Positions 14,301-26,961 of a DNA stretch of 64,000 bases are shown here, piece after piece. The notes below the pieces were generated by a model, which saw only the letters and a list, made by a program, of their open reading frames with translations, had not been told where the DNA came from and searched no databases. The stretch comes from Polyodon spathula (Eukaryota > Chordata > Actinopteri > Acipenseriformes > Polyodontidae). Positions within the stretch are counted from its first letter, which is position 1, and each line of letters opens with the position of its first letter. Position numbers and translations under genes: made by a program. The DNA lies in contig NC_054538.1 in assembly GCF_017654505.1 (NCBI RefSeq), forward strand, positions 27,181,674 through 27,245,673. The letters are read 5' to 3'.

Positions 14301-14990
14301 AAAGTAGCTACTGGGTAATTCAATGTAATTGGCCTAATTAATTGATTGTCTGAAAGCCTGCTGTAAATAATATTATGATGTGAACAGGATGAAAATTCTG
14401 CTTCCTGATTCTCCCTTGCTGATTTATTTGTTGGGTGTATCAGTATTTGATTCCTTAACATTTTTGCTATCATTACATCTATAACTAAAATAAATATGTC
14501 TACATAGACCCAATATCAGCTGATATTTACAGAAATCTGTTTTAAACACTTCAGGGAAGTATTGTCCCCTTGTCATTTTATGATGTTTGCAATGATTGTG
14601 AAGGGAACATTTTGTGCTTTCTTAGTTTCCTTTTGTTGTGCTGGCATTAGTTGACTGACTGCAAAAATATTAACAACTGAGAATGAAGATGTAAGGAGAT
14701 GTGATAAAAATATGTCATTTGAAGTTACTTCTTTATATATTTTTTATTGAACTGCCTAATAATGGCCACCATTCCTATGGATAATGTATTTCATTGCTGA
14801 GGAAATAGTAAAAATAAGAGCATGTAGAATTGTCATAGTGACCTACAACTAGGGCAGTTTCCACAGCAGGAGCACAACATTTTTACCTTACCAGAGTGTC
14901 TGTACATCATAACCTTAAACAAAAGTTATCGATTCACTGACTTTTTTTAAAATTACAAAATGCAAAAATAAGAGTAATGCTTTGCAGTCT
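11400..14990. other. intergenic, no gene recognised
   Basis: No host exon could be supported. The stretch 12610-13240 is locally GC-richer and may be an old LTR or other retroelement relic, but no termini were found. Confidence 0.4.
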
Positions 14991-14999
14991 ATCCATATA

Positions 15000-15680
15000 T
15001 ATTAAACCTCAGAGGTTGATCTGAGTTGACCAGTGACCCTGATCAATACATTTTCCTTTTAAACTACGATCTGGTCTTCTGGTATTTCTGTTAGAAACAC
15101 ATTTCTCAACTTTTACTCTTGAGCTTTTGCCACAAAAAAGATACTTCCTCTTATGAGTTTTACAGTGAGTATTCAGATCATGCTCCCTCCCGGGACATTT
15201 TGACCGAAATGGGTGCATATAGTGGGGACAGAAAGCTTTGCAGGAGGGATCACGATGATGTTCATGAATGAAATGATCAAATTAACAATCCTGTATTTTC
15301 ACCTGAATGCAATTCCATGATATCTGGATAAAACCATAAAAACTATCAGGATATGTTCAAAAATATATAATTCCAGTCATAAAGCACTCTCTATTGATTC
15401 TGAATTCTGGGCATTTCAACATCCATGATCACCTTCACCTGGACAACATCTGAAATTGATTCCACAAGCACCACCTCCTTCTATGGATTATCATCAGGCA
15501 CATTCCCAATTACCATCATGTCATCCCTTCCATTCTCCACCCTCCTGAGCCAGTTGTGTCTCTCTGAATTCCGGTGGTTGTCATACTGTGATTCTCCATT
15601 TGCAGTTAAATGGTCTGATATAGTTTCCAGATGGGCAATTTGTTGTGTGGTATATGCAGCAATGAGCTGATTAGCATCCA
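15000..15680 (-). pseudogene. possible decayed zinc-finger-like retrocopy
   Basis: The minus strand encodes two blocks in coding-like language with stops between. The upstream block (15670 towards 15420) has LETISDHLTANGESQYDNH and later VVLVESISDVVQVKVIMD, interrupted by a TAG. The downstream block (15218 towards 15009) has FRSKCPGREHDLNTHCKTHK, with Cys/His spacing reminiscent of a damaged C2H2 finger. No parent gene was recognised; an intronless transcription-factor retrocopy is one reading, and chance is another. Confidence 0.25.
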
Positions 15681-15890
15681 GAACGTTACATTAAATCACA
15701 CTGTGCTGCCGTATTTTTTTCTGCAGCCATAAAAGTGGCAAAAAAAATAATCTGTTGTAATAAGGTTCATGGCAATGGTCTACTGGTTCCTGTCATCTTT
15801 CTCTTTTATAAAGCACAAAGCATTGTTATTCCCCGATGAAATAGTTTATAATATTTATTTTTTATAATTTTTGTCATAAACAATATATAA

Positions 15891-15896
<6 letters not shown>

Positions 15897-15952
<56 letters not shown>
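15897..15952. repeat. (AC)n(AT)n microsatellite
   Basis: An AC run passes directly into an AT run. Confidence 0.95.
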
Positions 15953-15953
<1 letters not shown>

Positions 15954-17403
15954 AATTGTGTTTATCTTCAGAAAAGACTGCTGTCTCACAATTTTAGAAT
16001 TGTCGTGATATCTCAGAACAGAAAAAAATATATATAATGTAAAAAAAACAATAGATTCTCAATTTCTGTGCAGCATGGATTCAAGTAAAAGACATGGCCA
16101 CAATATTTTCATCCTGGGCTTAATCATTTGTGGCCTAGATTATTAATAGGGTTTTGATTTTGTAGCAGGCGACAGTGAATCAACTTGTCATTTTCTGTTA
16201 TTCTGAATTTCATCTAGTGCTTTTTTTGCCACCACATTAATCTAATAAATGGTCAAAATCATTATTATTATTATTTATTTATTTGTTTGTTTGTTTATTT
16301 ATTTTAACTATTTTGTATTTTAGAAAGCTGAATTTGAAATAAAAATATTGCGTACTGTATTTCAGGACAGAGTCTATACTATAATGTTTTAAAACATATG
16401 TAAACCTTTTTTATGTTATACCTTTTTAGTTGTTATGACAGAATAATTGTCTCTGCACAATTAATAAACCGTTTAAGGTTCTGTATTTTTTGTCGTTTAT
16501 TAATAATATGGTTAATATGGTATCTGTGCGAAATCACAGCCTTACCCACGTGATGATGTCAGACTCTAGAATAAGCATACTAAAATTTTAAACACATAGC
16601 AACTTCAAGGATTTAAAAATATATTTAAAAAAAAACAAGTAAAGCTTGTGCCTTTCTAAAAAGAAAAAGAAAAAGAAAACAAAAATATTTTGGCATATAA
16701 AAAGCATTTGGTGCAGGTTTTTTGTTGTAAAATAAAAGTAAAACTTTGTATTGCTGTCTAATCATTAACAGCGCATGTATTTGCTAAGAGCTATATAATG
16801 AGTAATGTACTAACATGTTTTCCACATTGCTTCTTACTTAAAAATGACAGAAATAAAAAAGGAAGTGTGTGGAAGTGAGGACAAACTGTAGAGAAATTAC
16901 AATAACAGTTTGAAAGTGTGGTAAAAAACTGCTTTAAATGCCAGAGAAGACCAGGAAAATCGATGATATTCTGCAGGGGTTTGATAACTCAGAAGGTGGG
17001 TTCTTGACAGCGCTTTTTAAACTTCTGCAATTCACAGATTTGTATTATGACATTATTTTAATGTGAGTGCATAGAACAACTCCCACAAGAACAATTCCAA
17101 CAGATCCTAACTATATATTTCCATTTGAGAAATAAAGGCACTGCAGTTTGCTTGTTAAGTCTCTGTTCCTTTATAATATTACGTAATTTCCCTGTATTAC
17201 AAAGTAAATATGGTGCAATGTTTTATCTCTGTACTTTCGTTTTAATTTTTGTAAGGGAAATGTTATTATATTTTAAGTGAAAATGTTCAGCCAGTTATGA
17301 TGCTCAAGCTAATTCTATTTTTTTTTTATAATAATTAGCACTTAAACTATTATAATTTCATGGGGACTATTGTCATAAGTTAATACTCCAAACCATAAAG
17401 GAG

Positions 17404-17408
<5 letters not shown>

Positions 17409-17436
<28 letters not shown>
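17409..17436. repeat. (AT)n microsatellite
   Basis: Short uninterrupted AT run. Confidence 0.9.
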
Positions 17437-17437
<1 letters not shown>

Positions 17438-17924
17438 CATCTGTTTTACACAGTGCGTCATTAACACACCACAGTTGTTAAATTTTTTCTATAACTTTCA
17501 TTAATTTATAGTAGCCATACTCAATTGTTAGTCTACATTTCATTAGTCAACATTTTTAAAAAAAATTATCACACCCTCCCTCCCCTCCCCCTTCACTCTA
17601 TTTCACTCTTGTAAATTGTCATTTTAGCCTGGCCTACCAGGAAGTTTGTTGGTCTGAGTTATTTTTGGTTTTATTTTTTTTCCTGTAACTGGTACCGAAA
17701 GTAAAAGCTGTGGTATTAAAAATCAGGTTAATACCAGTAAAAAGACAAGCTAAAAGACTAAACATGGGTGCTAAATGGAAGCATGTAATAAAACAATTAA
17801 ACACTGTCTCTGTCTGAGCACAGAACGGCTAGGAATCAGGCACACTAGAGTTAATAATACTAATAAAAGAATTAACAGCCACAATAGTGTGCAGCAACCT
17901 CCCTGCAGATTCTAGCTCTTTTAT

Positions 17925-17969
17925 GGGGGGGGGGGGGGGGGGGGGGGGGGGTTGGGGGGGGGGGGGGGG
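17925..17969. repeat. poly-G tract
   Basis: About 45 bases of G interrupted only by TT. It is a candidate G-quadruplex site and a likely sequencing or assembly weak point. Confidence 0.95.
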
Positions 17970-17984
17970 TGTTCCAGACAGGCA

Positions 17985-20900
17985 CTATGTTCTCTTCTTT
18001 TTCCAGCCTAGAGCTCTGGGGCATGTCTGGGAGTTTAGTGAGCTGAGTTTATTGCTGCACCTGCACACAAGCTCTGTACAGGGCTTTTCCTCCATGTTAG
18101 CTAGAAGCCTCACTGGCTTTCAGTATCAGCCCTGGAGGGCCAGCATCTTCTTTAAACGCAAGAGACACTCGCAGACTTGGGAAGGGGGGTGCATCAGGGA
18201 GGGGGTGTCCCTGGAAAATCTCCTCCAGGAGCAGCCGTCCCTCTGGGGATAAAGTGGATTTGAGCTGGCTCAGATACTGCTTCACGCAGCGCAGGTATTG
18301 CATCCCCAGCTCTACACTCAGGCCCAAATTTATAAAGGGGATAAACCAACCACAAAAAGCCATGTAATGTGCGTGCTCAGTACGGCTGCACTCATCGTCT
18401 AAATAACGACCTATTTTATCAGACTAATTAGGTAAAGCAGGCTATTCCGCAATCAACCAATTTCAATACCCCTCACCGCAATTAGCGGTGGAGAATTACA
18501 CACCTCTCACAATAAATAACGGGTTTGGGTCAACCCTACATGTGTAGGCTACACAGTCCAAAAGAAAATGAATGACACACAAAGAGCTCAGCCTGGTACT
18601 AGCCATGGTGAAGAGGATGCTCAGAAGCGAAAACTGAAATTTACCAATATTGGAATTGGAGATTTTGGTACAAGCAGTACTTGTAACACATGGACATGTG
18701 TTACAAGTTCGAAATACATCACCAGGACAAATGAATAAAATATGGAACGTGCGGTGGCTTCTTGATAAACAAATGTACCTCTTCAGAGTTTGTAGTAGGT
18801 TGCTTATACATTACGACTCATCATCCAGTTACTGTGCTTCGTATATTAGTTCAACTTCTTATTTCATATAGAAAAGTTCCAGGTGTATAGACTTTTCAAA
18901 CTTCAGAAACAGTATGTTTTATTTACTTCCATCCATGGCAGTCAAATGGGTGGATAATCCTTCCATTGTTGTACAGCAATATGTTCAGCAACAATACAGC
19001 TGCATATGAACAGTCTTCAGTTTAACTATGACTTATATTTTGTTAAAGTCTTATGCAGTTACAACTCTCCTATTTCTTATGTTTGTCTGTATTTCTTACT
19101 CTATGTCAAAGCATATTTGTTGGTAAATATGGTCAAAAAACAATACTTGCTCCAGCTACAAACTAACTGCGTCATCTGTCTCTCTGTCTTTTTTTTAAAA
19201 AAAAAAAACATTTGCTTTCCAACTCAAATTTAACAATACTGCCTGAACCAGTATTATTACATATCAGAATGACATATCACTAAAAAAATACATTCTGTAG
19301 ACATTACCATTACTAAAATAACTGTGGAGGATGAGCCATCATTGTGTATGCGACTTTTTCTGTCGTGCGCCTCAGAATATCATTCCATCTTTTCTTAATC
19401 TCCTCCACTGTTCTTTTAATAATGCCTACACTCTAAGAAGTAAAGGCTCTCGTTAGAATCTTGCTTTGCCACTGTGGGGAGACCTTTTTAGGTGCTTCTA
19501 AGAACTTTTTTTTTTACATGGATTCTATATTCTCTATTTGCAGACTTTCTGTTTTGTCATGTAAACTATGAAACATGTATTGAAAATTGGAGGTTGCAAA
19601 ACAATAATGTACCGGTATTATAAACCGTAATTTACCAACTGACTTGATCAGAAGGGTTAAAATATGAGCTCTTTGCAAAATGTTATTAAATGTTTCTTTG
19701 TCCTTGAAAACAATGTCTCCTTCTTGCTGCAGACAGGTCTCCTACATCACCTTGCCTTTTATCAAGTCTACTGTCTGATCACGCAAATACGAGGACAGCA
19801 ATTACTGACAGCTTTAATAAATTAGAATATTTAATAGACCTAATTTGCAAAACCCCATCCCAATTTTAGAGGTTTAGTTCAGAAACGCCCCAGAATTACA
19901 CATCCATATACAGAACTACAGATGAATGAAGGGCTAAAGCACACAGAGACATTGTTCCTGCAAATCACGTCTTAATTGTGTGTTTATGCCATTGCTGGTG
20001 TTTTATAAATCCAATCCAAGAATTCAGAAGCCATAGCACCTGTTTTAAGGTCGTAAAACATGTGCAATCATTTTATAAATCTGGGCCTCAGTCTCTCTGT
20101 GCTCAGCCAGCAGTCCTGCTTCAGGTTCAGCAGGGGATATAGCTTTGGGAGGGGCATCGCCACTTGGAGTGAATAGGAGAGGCTTGTGTATGATTGGCTC
20201 CTCCAGGAGCCAGTGCAGGGTGAGAGGCTCCTCCCCTCTCTCGACCCTCAGCAGATGCCAGGCCCTCAGCATGCTGGTATCCATTAAGAACAGATAAGAA
20301 ACATAAAACTGTTGGACTGACTGCAGACGGAAAGCAGGGACTGGTGACATCAATCAGGCCCTTACAACTCTCTCCTCAGCCAGTGAAGCCCATCCCAGAA
20401 GAAATCCTGGATGGCCTTTGCACCTCTCCCAGCTGCACCTATGGTGGTTCCAAACGCACCAGCCAGTGCCTCAGTGTGGATGCCACCAGGTTGTTGATGA
20501 TCAAAGCTGTTTCTCTTTTGTATAACTGTGGAAGCAGTCAGCGCCACCTACACATCCGTCCCTTCACTCCCTCTAGCACCCCCTCCCAGTTCTTCCTCTA
20601 GCTGATTTCACCCCACCCCCTCCCTGCCCCAGTAGCAGGGCACAGCTCTTGTTCCAGTTCACCTTGGGTAAGGACATTATCTCAAAGTCTGCAAGGGTTG
20701 TGTGCAGTGCCCTGACGTCCTGCTCCCTTCTCACTATTACCACAAGGCGTTCAACGTACGGTGACACTCTGACAGGGTGGTTGGGGCAGTGCGGTATGGA
20801 CAGTCCACTGATCACATGGCACAGTTCATGGAGCAGGGGTTCAATGGCCAGGAAGTACAGCATGTCTGACAAAGAGCAGTCTTATCTGACCCCCCTCTGT

Positions 20901-21570
20901 AATGCAAAAGGAGCACTCAGCCCGCCGTTGATCTTTAGCATACGGTAAATGTCACTCTAGTCATGGCCACAAAGACAGAGCTGAACTCAAAGGACTGCAT
21001 GGTCCTCCACAAATATTGGTGTTCAACCCGGTCAAAAGTTTTTTCCTGATCCAGTGAAATCAAACCAGTATTCAAGCCAAACAACTTTGAGACTGCCAAA
21101 ATATCAGAAATTAAAAATATGTTGTCAAAGATTGACCTGCCTGGCACACCTCCCTCAGCCTGTTGGCTAGAGCTTTTGACAACAACTTGTCATCCACACA
21201 CAGCAAGGTGACAGGTCTCCAGTTCTTTATTTCACACAGGTCTCCCTTTTTAGACAGTAGCATTACCACTGCCCTTCTGCAGCTGAGCGACAGCTCTCCC
21301 TGGGCTAGACTTTCTTTATAACCGCCAGAAGGTCCTACCCCAGCTCATCCCAGAATGCTTCATAGAACTCAGTGGGGAGGCCACCAGTGCAAGTGGTTTT
21401 GCCATTGCTCAGTCCATTGAGGGTGGTGGAGAGCTCCTGCAGTGTGAGTGCTCTCTCCAGCCCCTCCCTCTCCTCTTCAGGTACTTGTGGCAGATCTTGA
21501 TGGAACCTGTGTGTGTGGGCTGTGTCTCCTCCTCTGCCTCGCTGGAGAAGAGCTGGGTGTAGAAATGCAC
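17985..21570 (-). mobile_element. Tx1/L1-like non-LTR retrotransposon ORF2 remnant
   Basis: Minus-strand pieces line up as one decayed ORF2. Around 21147-20940 is a reverse transcriptase segment with PGRSIFDNI and GLISLDQEKTFDRVEHQYLW (motif A Asp kept). At 20872-20573 is a part with SDMLYFLAIEPLLHELCHVI, followed by SPYVERLVVIVR where the YADD box should be, so the catalytic motif is lost. Downstream are FWDGLHWLR (20547-20362) and a C-terminal segment (20353-20045, resumed at 18363-18097). Several frameshifts and stops are present. A Harbinger element (18321-20087) interrupts it near the C-terminal region. Confidence 0.75.
18321..20087. mobile_element. PIF/Harbinger-type element, 1.77 kb, with 3 bp TSD
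   Basis: The left end GGCCCAAATTTATAAA (18321) and the reverse complement of the right end GGCCCAGATTTATAAA form 16 bp inverted termini with one mismatch. Both are flanked by TCA (18318-18320 and 20088-20090), fitting the 3 bp target duplication of PIF/Harbinger. It splits the Tx1-like LINE, whose coding resumes on the other side. No intact transposase or Myb-like ORF is visible, so it is non-autonomous or decayed. Confidence 0.75.
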
Positions 21571-22124
21571 TTTAACTTGTACTTCTCTGCTCCTTATTTC
21601 ATATATTATGCATGTATTTAATCCTGCACTTAACCCAATCTGTAGTATTTTGTATTTCACCTGCACTAGTATCTAACCCTGATGTAACTATCATCACTGT
21701 TATCTCCTCTTGAACTGGGAGCATATCTATTAAACAAGAGTCTTATTTTCCACTACTGTTCTTACAACGAGCAAGCATCTTTTAACAACCTCATTGACGG
21801 TAAGTGAAATGTTTGTCAGTTTAAGGGGTCTGTTGCCCAAAGAATAACTTAACTAATATTATGAACATAACTAATATTTTTCATATTTGACTCTTTCCTA
21901 TGTCATCACCGTCTTCAGTGTGCAGTTTCTGCTTGTGCTGCTTTATGTTAACAGCCTACACAGTCTAAACAAACAAAACTAAACTCTCAGCTAAACAAAA
22001 ACAGATTAAGAAGGTAAGAAACATAAAATATATAGAATAATATGTGTCAGAATGTTACTTGAACTAGAAATATTGAGAATGACAGGTGCTACTTTCTTGC
22101 AAACTTGCTTAAAATATTAACCTG

Positions 22125-22127
<3 letters not shown>

Positions 22128-22193
<66 letters not shown>

Positions 22194-22200
22194 AATAATA
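22128..22200. repeat. (TTA)n microsatellite
   Basis: Long ATT/TTA trinucleotide run immediately upstream of the first recognisable galm exon remnant. Confidence 0.95.
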
Positions 22201-22229
22201 ATTCAATTATCATTATTTTTGTGTTGTAG

Positions 22230-22375
22230 GATATTTGGCCAATCCCTGCTTCTTTGGAGCTGTCATTGGCAATGTAGCCGATTTGATTTCCAAAATTAAA
22301 TTCACTGTCATGTCAGTGGGAAGGAGTGTCAGCTTGCCATCAATAATGGGCCTAATGCTATCTGAGCTATGACCA
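22230..22375 (+). pseudogene. galm: galm exon remnant A (GYL..FFGAVIG)
   Basis: After a GTTGTAG acceptor the plus strand reads GYLANPCFFGAVIGNVAD, matching the GYLQ..PYFGAVIGRVANRI block of GALM. After KFTV the frame is lost: the homologous GKECQLAINNGPNA continues in another frame, showing a one- or two-base indel. That second frame reaches TGA at the point where LHGG, with the first catalytic His, should follow. No good donor follows. Confidence 0.85.
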
Positions 22376-22399
22376 GATACATTCTAAACCTCATGGATT

Positions 22400-25300
22400 C
22401 TCAACTAAAATATGCAAATCCTTGATCTGACCCATTAACAGCCCACTCACTAAAAGGAATCTCGACAGGACTCGTATATATTGAACACACAGTCGATGCA
22501 TCAAAAGGTTCTTGCTCAATAACATTACAAGTTCTCATGATGATCCTAAAGTTGCCAAGTCCTTTATTTACTCTGGTTGAATAGATTGCTCCTAAATGTG
22601 TTTTGCAACATAAGCTTATCACCCCATTTCAATCTCCATGCTGGCTTCACTTTTAAATTGGGGTGCAGGGTCTACTGACATTATATCAGCACTTGCAAGC
22701 TCTTATATTTGAAGCTTCTTGGACATGGAAGCATTTGAATAAACTTGTAATAGAGTTGTACCAAATATTACCAGTGTTCTCGTGTGGATTTCCATATATG
22801 AAAAACTGACTGATAATGAATGTTCTTTTGGCAGTAGCATATTGGTGGAGATTCATATCAATCTCTTGGACATTTTACTGTTTTAGTTGCAGTTATCTAG
22901 TGGCTGATGCCTGCAGGCATTGTCAATAAGAAGGAAATCTTTTATCCGAGAGAAATGTATCTTTGCATGGTCCAAGTTAATGAAAACCATTGTCAGACTG
23001 ACATTTAACCATTTAAATCTAACAAAATAATGGCTATATGTAATGGCAATTTGATTCCCAGCTTGGCATGATTGGAGACTACAATCATCTGAAAGTGGCC
23101 TGCTAAAGTATAATTCATGGTGTCCGACTGTTTGAACTTTGCCCAACCTAGCACAGTTTGGCCTCTTGTGCACTCTGCTTAAGCAGAAAGCAGACACAGT
23201 TGATAGCCTTATTTGGTTACAGTTCCCTGACGTAGATTTAAGCTTCCTCCCCCCTTGAAACCCTGGATACCACTGTGTTAGACTGCGCTGCGAGCCTGCT
23301 GCTCCTGCACCTGCATGCAGCAGTAAAAGGTTGTAAATGACATGTTCAAGCTCTTTATAGCTCTAAAAAGTAAAACTCAACATTTTTGCAAGAAACAGAA
23401 GATATTGTGTTGATATTTGTGATGCGGCACTGAGTGGTTAAAAACAGCCTTCTAGCGTTTGAAACAAGAGAATGTGTCATTAATACCAAGTATTTACACT
23501 GTTCTAGTGTTATTAAGGAGAGGCTAGTGTTACAGATGAAACGTATGAGCGAAACTTATTACATGTCTTTGAAATTGTTGATTGATTTTGGATTTTCAGT
23601 CTGTACAGCAGAGGTATATCAACAATGCATACAATGTTCATGGACGCATTATATGATGTATAGTCTGGAGCAGAAACCCATTATAAAAATGGGCATTGTG
23701 GCTCTATTATATAATTACATCCATGTCAATAAAATGCAATAAAAGGGTGCTAATGGCTAAGTAAATAGCACTCTCCTATCCCCAGCTATGGATTGAAAGC
23801 CAGTTAAGACTTAACGTACATATCGAAGGCTGAATCTATATGTAACTGTGTTTTGGTAAAAAGGATTTGTTTCTGCTTTGCATCTGAAACTCTGTATTTA
23901 ATATGAGCTACACACACGAGAGTAGTCCTGGTTGGCAGCCTATATGTAAAGAGAGGCCCTTCTGAAAGCCTAGTTTGCTGAACAGATACTTTTCCCATTG
24001 ACTGCTTTACTCATTTTACTGCCTTTGTATACAGGATGGAACATATATGACAAGTGAATGCTGTGTTGAAATTAAAATGTCAGGGTGCATCACAGAAACC
24101 ACATCCTGAATGTAGAGATAATGTAAGGTAAAGTCTTGATACAAATGTGAGAAGTGGCATTTTTGTTTTGCTCACTTTAAAACCAGCAAATGCCATGCAA
24201 GATTAATGGAGTACAAAAGGAAGTTTAACTGATATTATTTAATGCTGGTGGATTTAATAATAATAATTCTGTGCTTTTTCCCCCCAAGTTGTCAAGGACT
24301 GAAATGTATTGTAGAATAGGGAAACATCTGTTGTGGTTTGTGTTAAGCAATGTAGTTCATCTTGTGGTGCAGAACTAGGTTAACATGAAGAAATAAGTCA
24401 CTGTGGTGGGTATCTTTTTAGTGGTACCCTGCCTCAAAGTTTGCTGTGATTCATATGTTGGGGAGAGATTACCTAAAGTTTAGAAAGGTTGTTTACATAG
24501 TACGTACACCAATACTTTGTACACTGTTAAAGGGGACTCTTAACAAGAATACATTGTCAAAAAACATGAAAAATATGCCTTTTGTATTTTTTTTCGGGTG
24601 GATGGAGGTCACAAAAGTTATTTATGCATCTTATTGCCTGCAAAAACAGATTATTTATTTATTTATTTTTGGTGTACAGATTTTAAACAAACACAGCTTG
24701 CACAAAATCTGTATTTTAATCTTGTCAAGACCATGGGGGTCAGAGGTTAGGCAACCATATTTGGAACTGGGGCTTGAATCGGCCAAAATATCATAATCAT
24801 TTTTCTTTTTTTTTTTTTTATCAGGTGAGTTGCTGAATAACAAAATGGAAAGCCTCCCATTGCTCTCTGAAATGAGGAAATCAATAATGAATTTAGCTGA
24901 AGGACTGCAAGAGACAGCTAGATTTCCAAAGTACAATTATGGATATTTTGGAAACGCATTTTGTCTCTTTATTTTTATAATTTGGTAGTCTCTAGTTTTT
25001 CTTTGTTCTGTGAATGTTAGGATTTATCAAAAATAAACTACATAAAGCATGATCCTGCTACTGCTTGCAGCAGTAGTTGATTATAAATGCTTTCCCACAG
25101 TCAGCCTTCAGTAATTTTTTTTTCAGAATATTTTTTTTCTTGAACTGTTTAATAGTATATAAGCACAACAAATAACAAACAAAGCAACAACCTAGAATCC
25201 TACAGAATACATATAATGACATGAGGTAATAAATTAAATAGAAAATGTAGATGGTATGACATATCCCTTCAGTTACAGTGTAAGGTTATTTATTCACTGT

Positions 25301-25500
25301 TATTTAAAGTATTTTTTATACATAAACATTGTACCCAGTCTCATCCATATTATTTTTGTAGTACAGTACAACATTTTAAAAGGTACTAGCACTCTAACAA
25401 ATGGTTTCTCATTATTTTTTTTTCCCCAGTATGTTCAAGTTTAAACAGTTTATCTTGTTTCATCTTGTAGTGACCCCTGGGCAACATCTCTGACGGCAAA
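22400..25500. other. galm intron, no exon or element recognised
   Basis: Mostly AT-rich unique-looking sequence. Open frames here, such as 23434-23742, show no recognisable family signature. Confidence 0.4.
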
Positions 25501-25529
25501 AAGCTCTTCAAATTGAACTTACCATGCAA

Positions 25530-25605
25530 TGCTTAAGGAAAGCAATGTTGGGCTTGGTTAGCACTTGGATGGGAGACCACCTGGGAATATTGAGTGCTGT
25601 AGGCT
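25530..25605 (+). repeat. 5S-rRNA-derived segment (3' part)
   Basis: This segment closely follows the second half of vertebrate 5S rRNA. GGCTTGGTTAGCACTTGGAT, then GGGAGACCACCTGGGAATA, then GAGTGCTGTAGGCT correspond to 5S box C and the 3' terminal stem. The 5' part is only weakly similar and there is no T-run terminator right after it. It is therefore a 5S pseudogene or a 5S-headed SINE fragment, not a working gene. An AT microsatellite follows at 25626. Confidence 0.8.
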
Positions 25606-25621
25606 GCATGTTAAGCTTGTA

Positions 25622-25625
<4 letters not shown>

Positions 25626-25663
<38 letters not shown>
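25626..25663. repeat. (AT)n microsatellite
   Basis: Uninterrupted AT run just after the 5S-like segment. Confidence 0.95.
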
Positions 25664-25665
<2 letters not shown>

Positions 25666-26961
25666 TAAGGGGTGAGTGCTTGAAAAAACATCTGCTAAAG
25701 ATGCAAGAACTTGGCAATAAAAGAAAAAAAACAGATCCCCCAGTTACAGGTGGTCAGCCTCATCTATCTTTTCAAGCTCAAGTGCGGTCCAGGAAGTCAT
25801 CAATCCCTCTGAAGGCAAACGATGTCACTACAGGGATTGCAACAGCAGGAGAAAATGCCTGCTAGTGAAATTGCATGCGTTGGAATTCACATTTGTGGAA
25901 TGTGTGTGTGTGTGTTTTTTTTTTTTTAAGTGGAGTAGCCTTGATGCTAATTTGACACTTTCAGCCAACTACATAATTGTCGAGTGCTTTCATAATTAGG
26001 CTAAAAACTTCATTTTTGATAGTTTTAGAGAAGCATATATTTGAATGGAGAAGACACAGCAGTGCACCGTTACCATATGGTTTGTCAGATTTAAGCAGTA
26101 TTAACACAGCAATGAAAAAAAATGAGACCAGCCAAAGCACACGGGTACTACGGCTATTTTCTTAATTTTTTTTTTTTTTAAGTATTTATTATTAAATCAT
26201 GTTTGTGCTTAATGATGTTTGACAGTGCAATCCTGCAAGATGTCCTTTACACTTGACAAATTTACTGGACTTATACTGAATTTGGGCATGCTGTTTGAAG
26301 AAGTGACATTAGAGAAATTGAATTTGTTTGCAACAAATGAGCTGTGCAGGTAGGTGATGAATTGACAATGGCACCAGGGTGAAGCAGAGTGTTCCAATCC
26401 TTTTCGAGCTTTCAGATTCACTTAGTTTGAGGCAGACAGTATTAGGCATCTGTGTTCCCGCTAGTCACAGCTGTGCATAAATCATGTTCCCTCATGAAAT
26501 ACCGTAGGACATCCAATTCATGCAGACCAACAAAAAAAAAAAAAAAATACCACTACTTACTATGGACCAGTTTTCTACTATCAATATTAATAGAATAAAC
26601 AATTGGTAATTTTTTAAATTTTTTTATAATTTGATACCTTTCAAACACAATTAGACTGATATACTTCTACACAGAGGTTATGTCAGCTGTCAATTCACCT
26701 ACAGCTACTTCTTGTCTGTGCTCATTTCTAGTTCAGTAACAGTGAGTACTGGCTTGTTTGGGGTTTACAGGTCTTTTTGATGAAGAAAGCCCAGTGGCTG
26801 TACAATATTGTAATTACTTATTGGCTCCTGATATACTGTATTTCTGCAAATCGTTTTAATGTTGATTTTTTATTTTATGTCCTGTGTTTAATTTTTCAGC
26901 AATTAATTTTACTACCCCACCATTACAAATGTCTTTGAAGAACATCTCTAGTTTGTCAGCT

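Noticed and set aside
23434..23742. 102-codon open frame followed by AATAAA
   Set aside because: The amino-acid composition is unremarkable, with no motif and no splice partners.
25530..25605. Functional 5S rRNA gene
   Set aside because: The 5' half including box A is not preserved and no T-run terminator follows.
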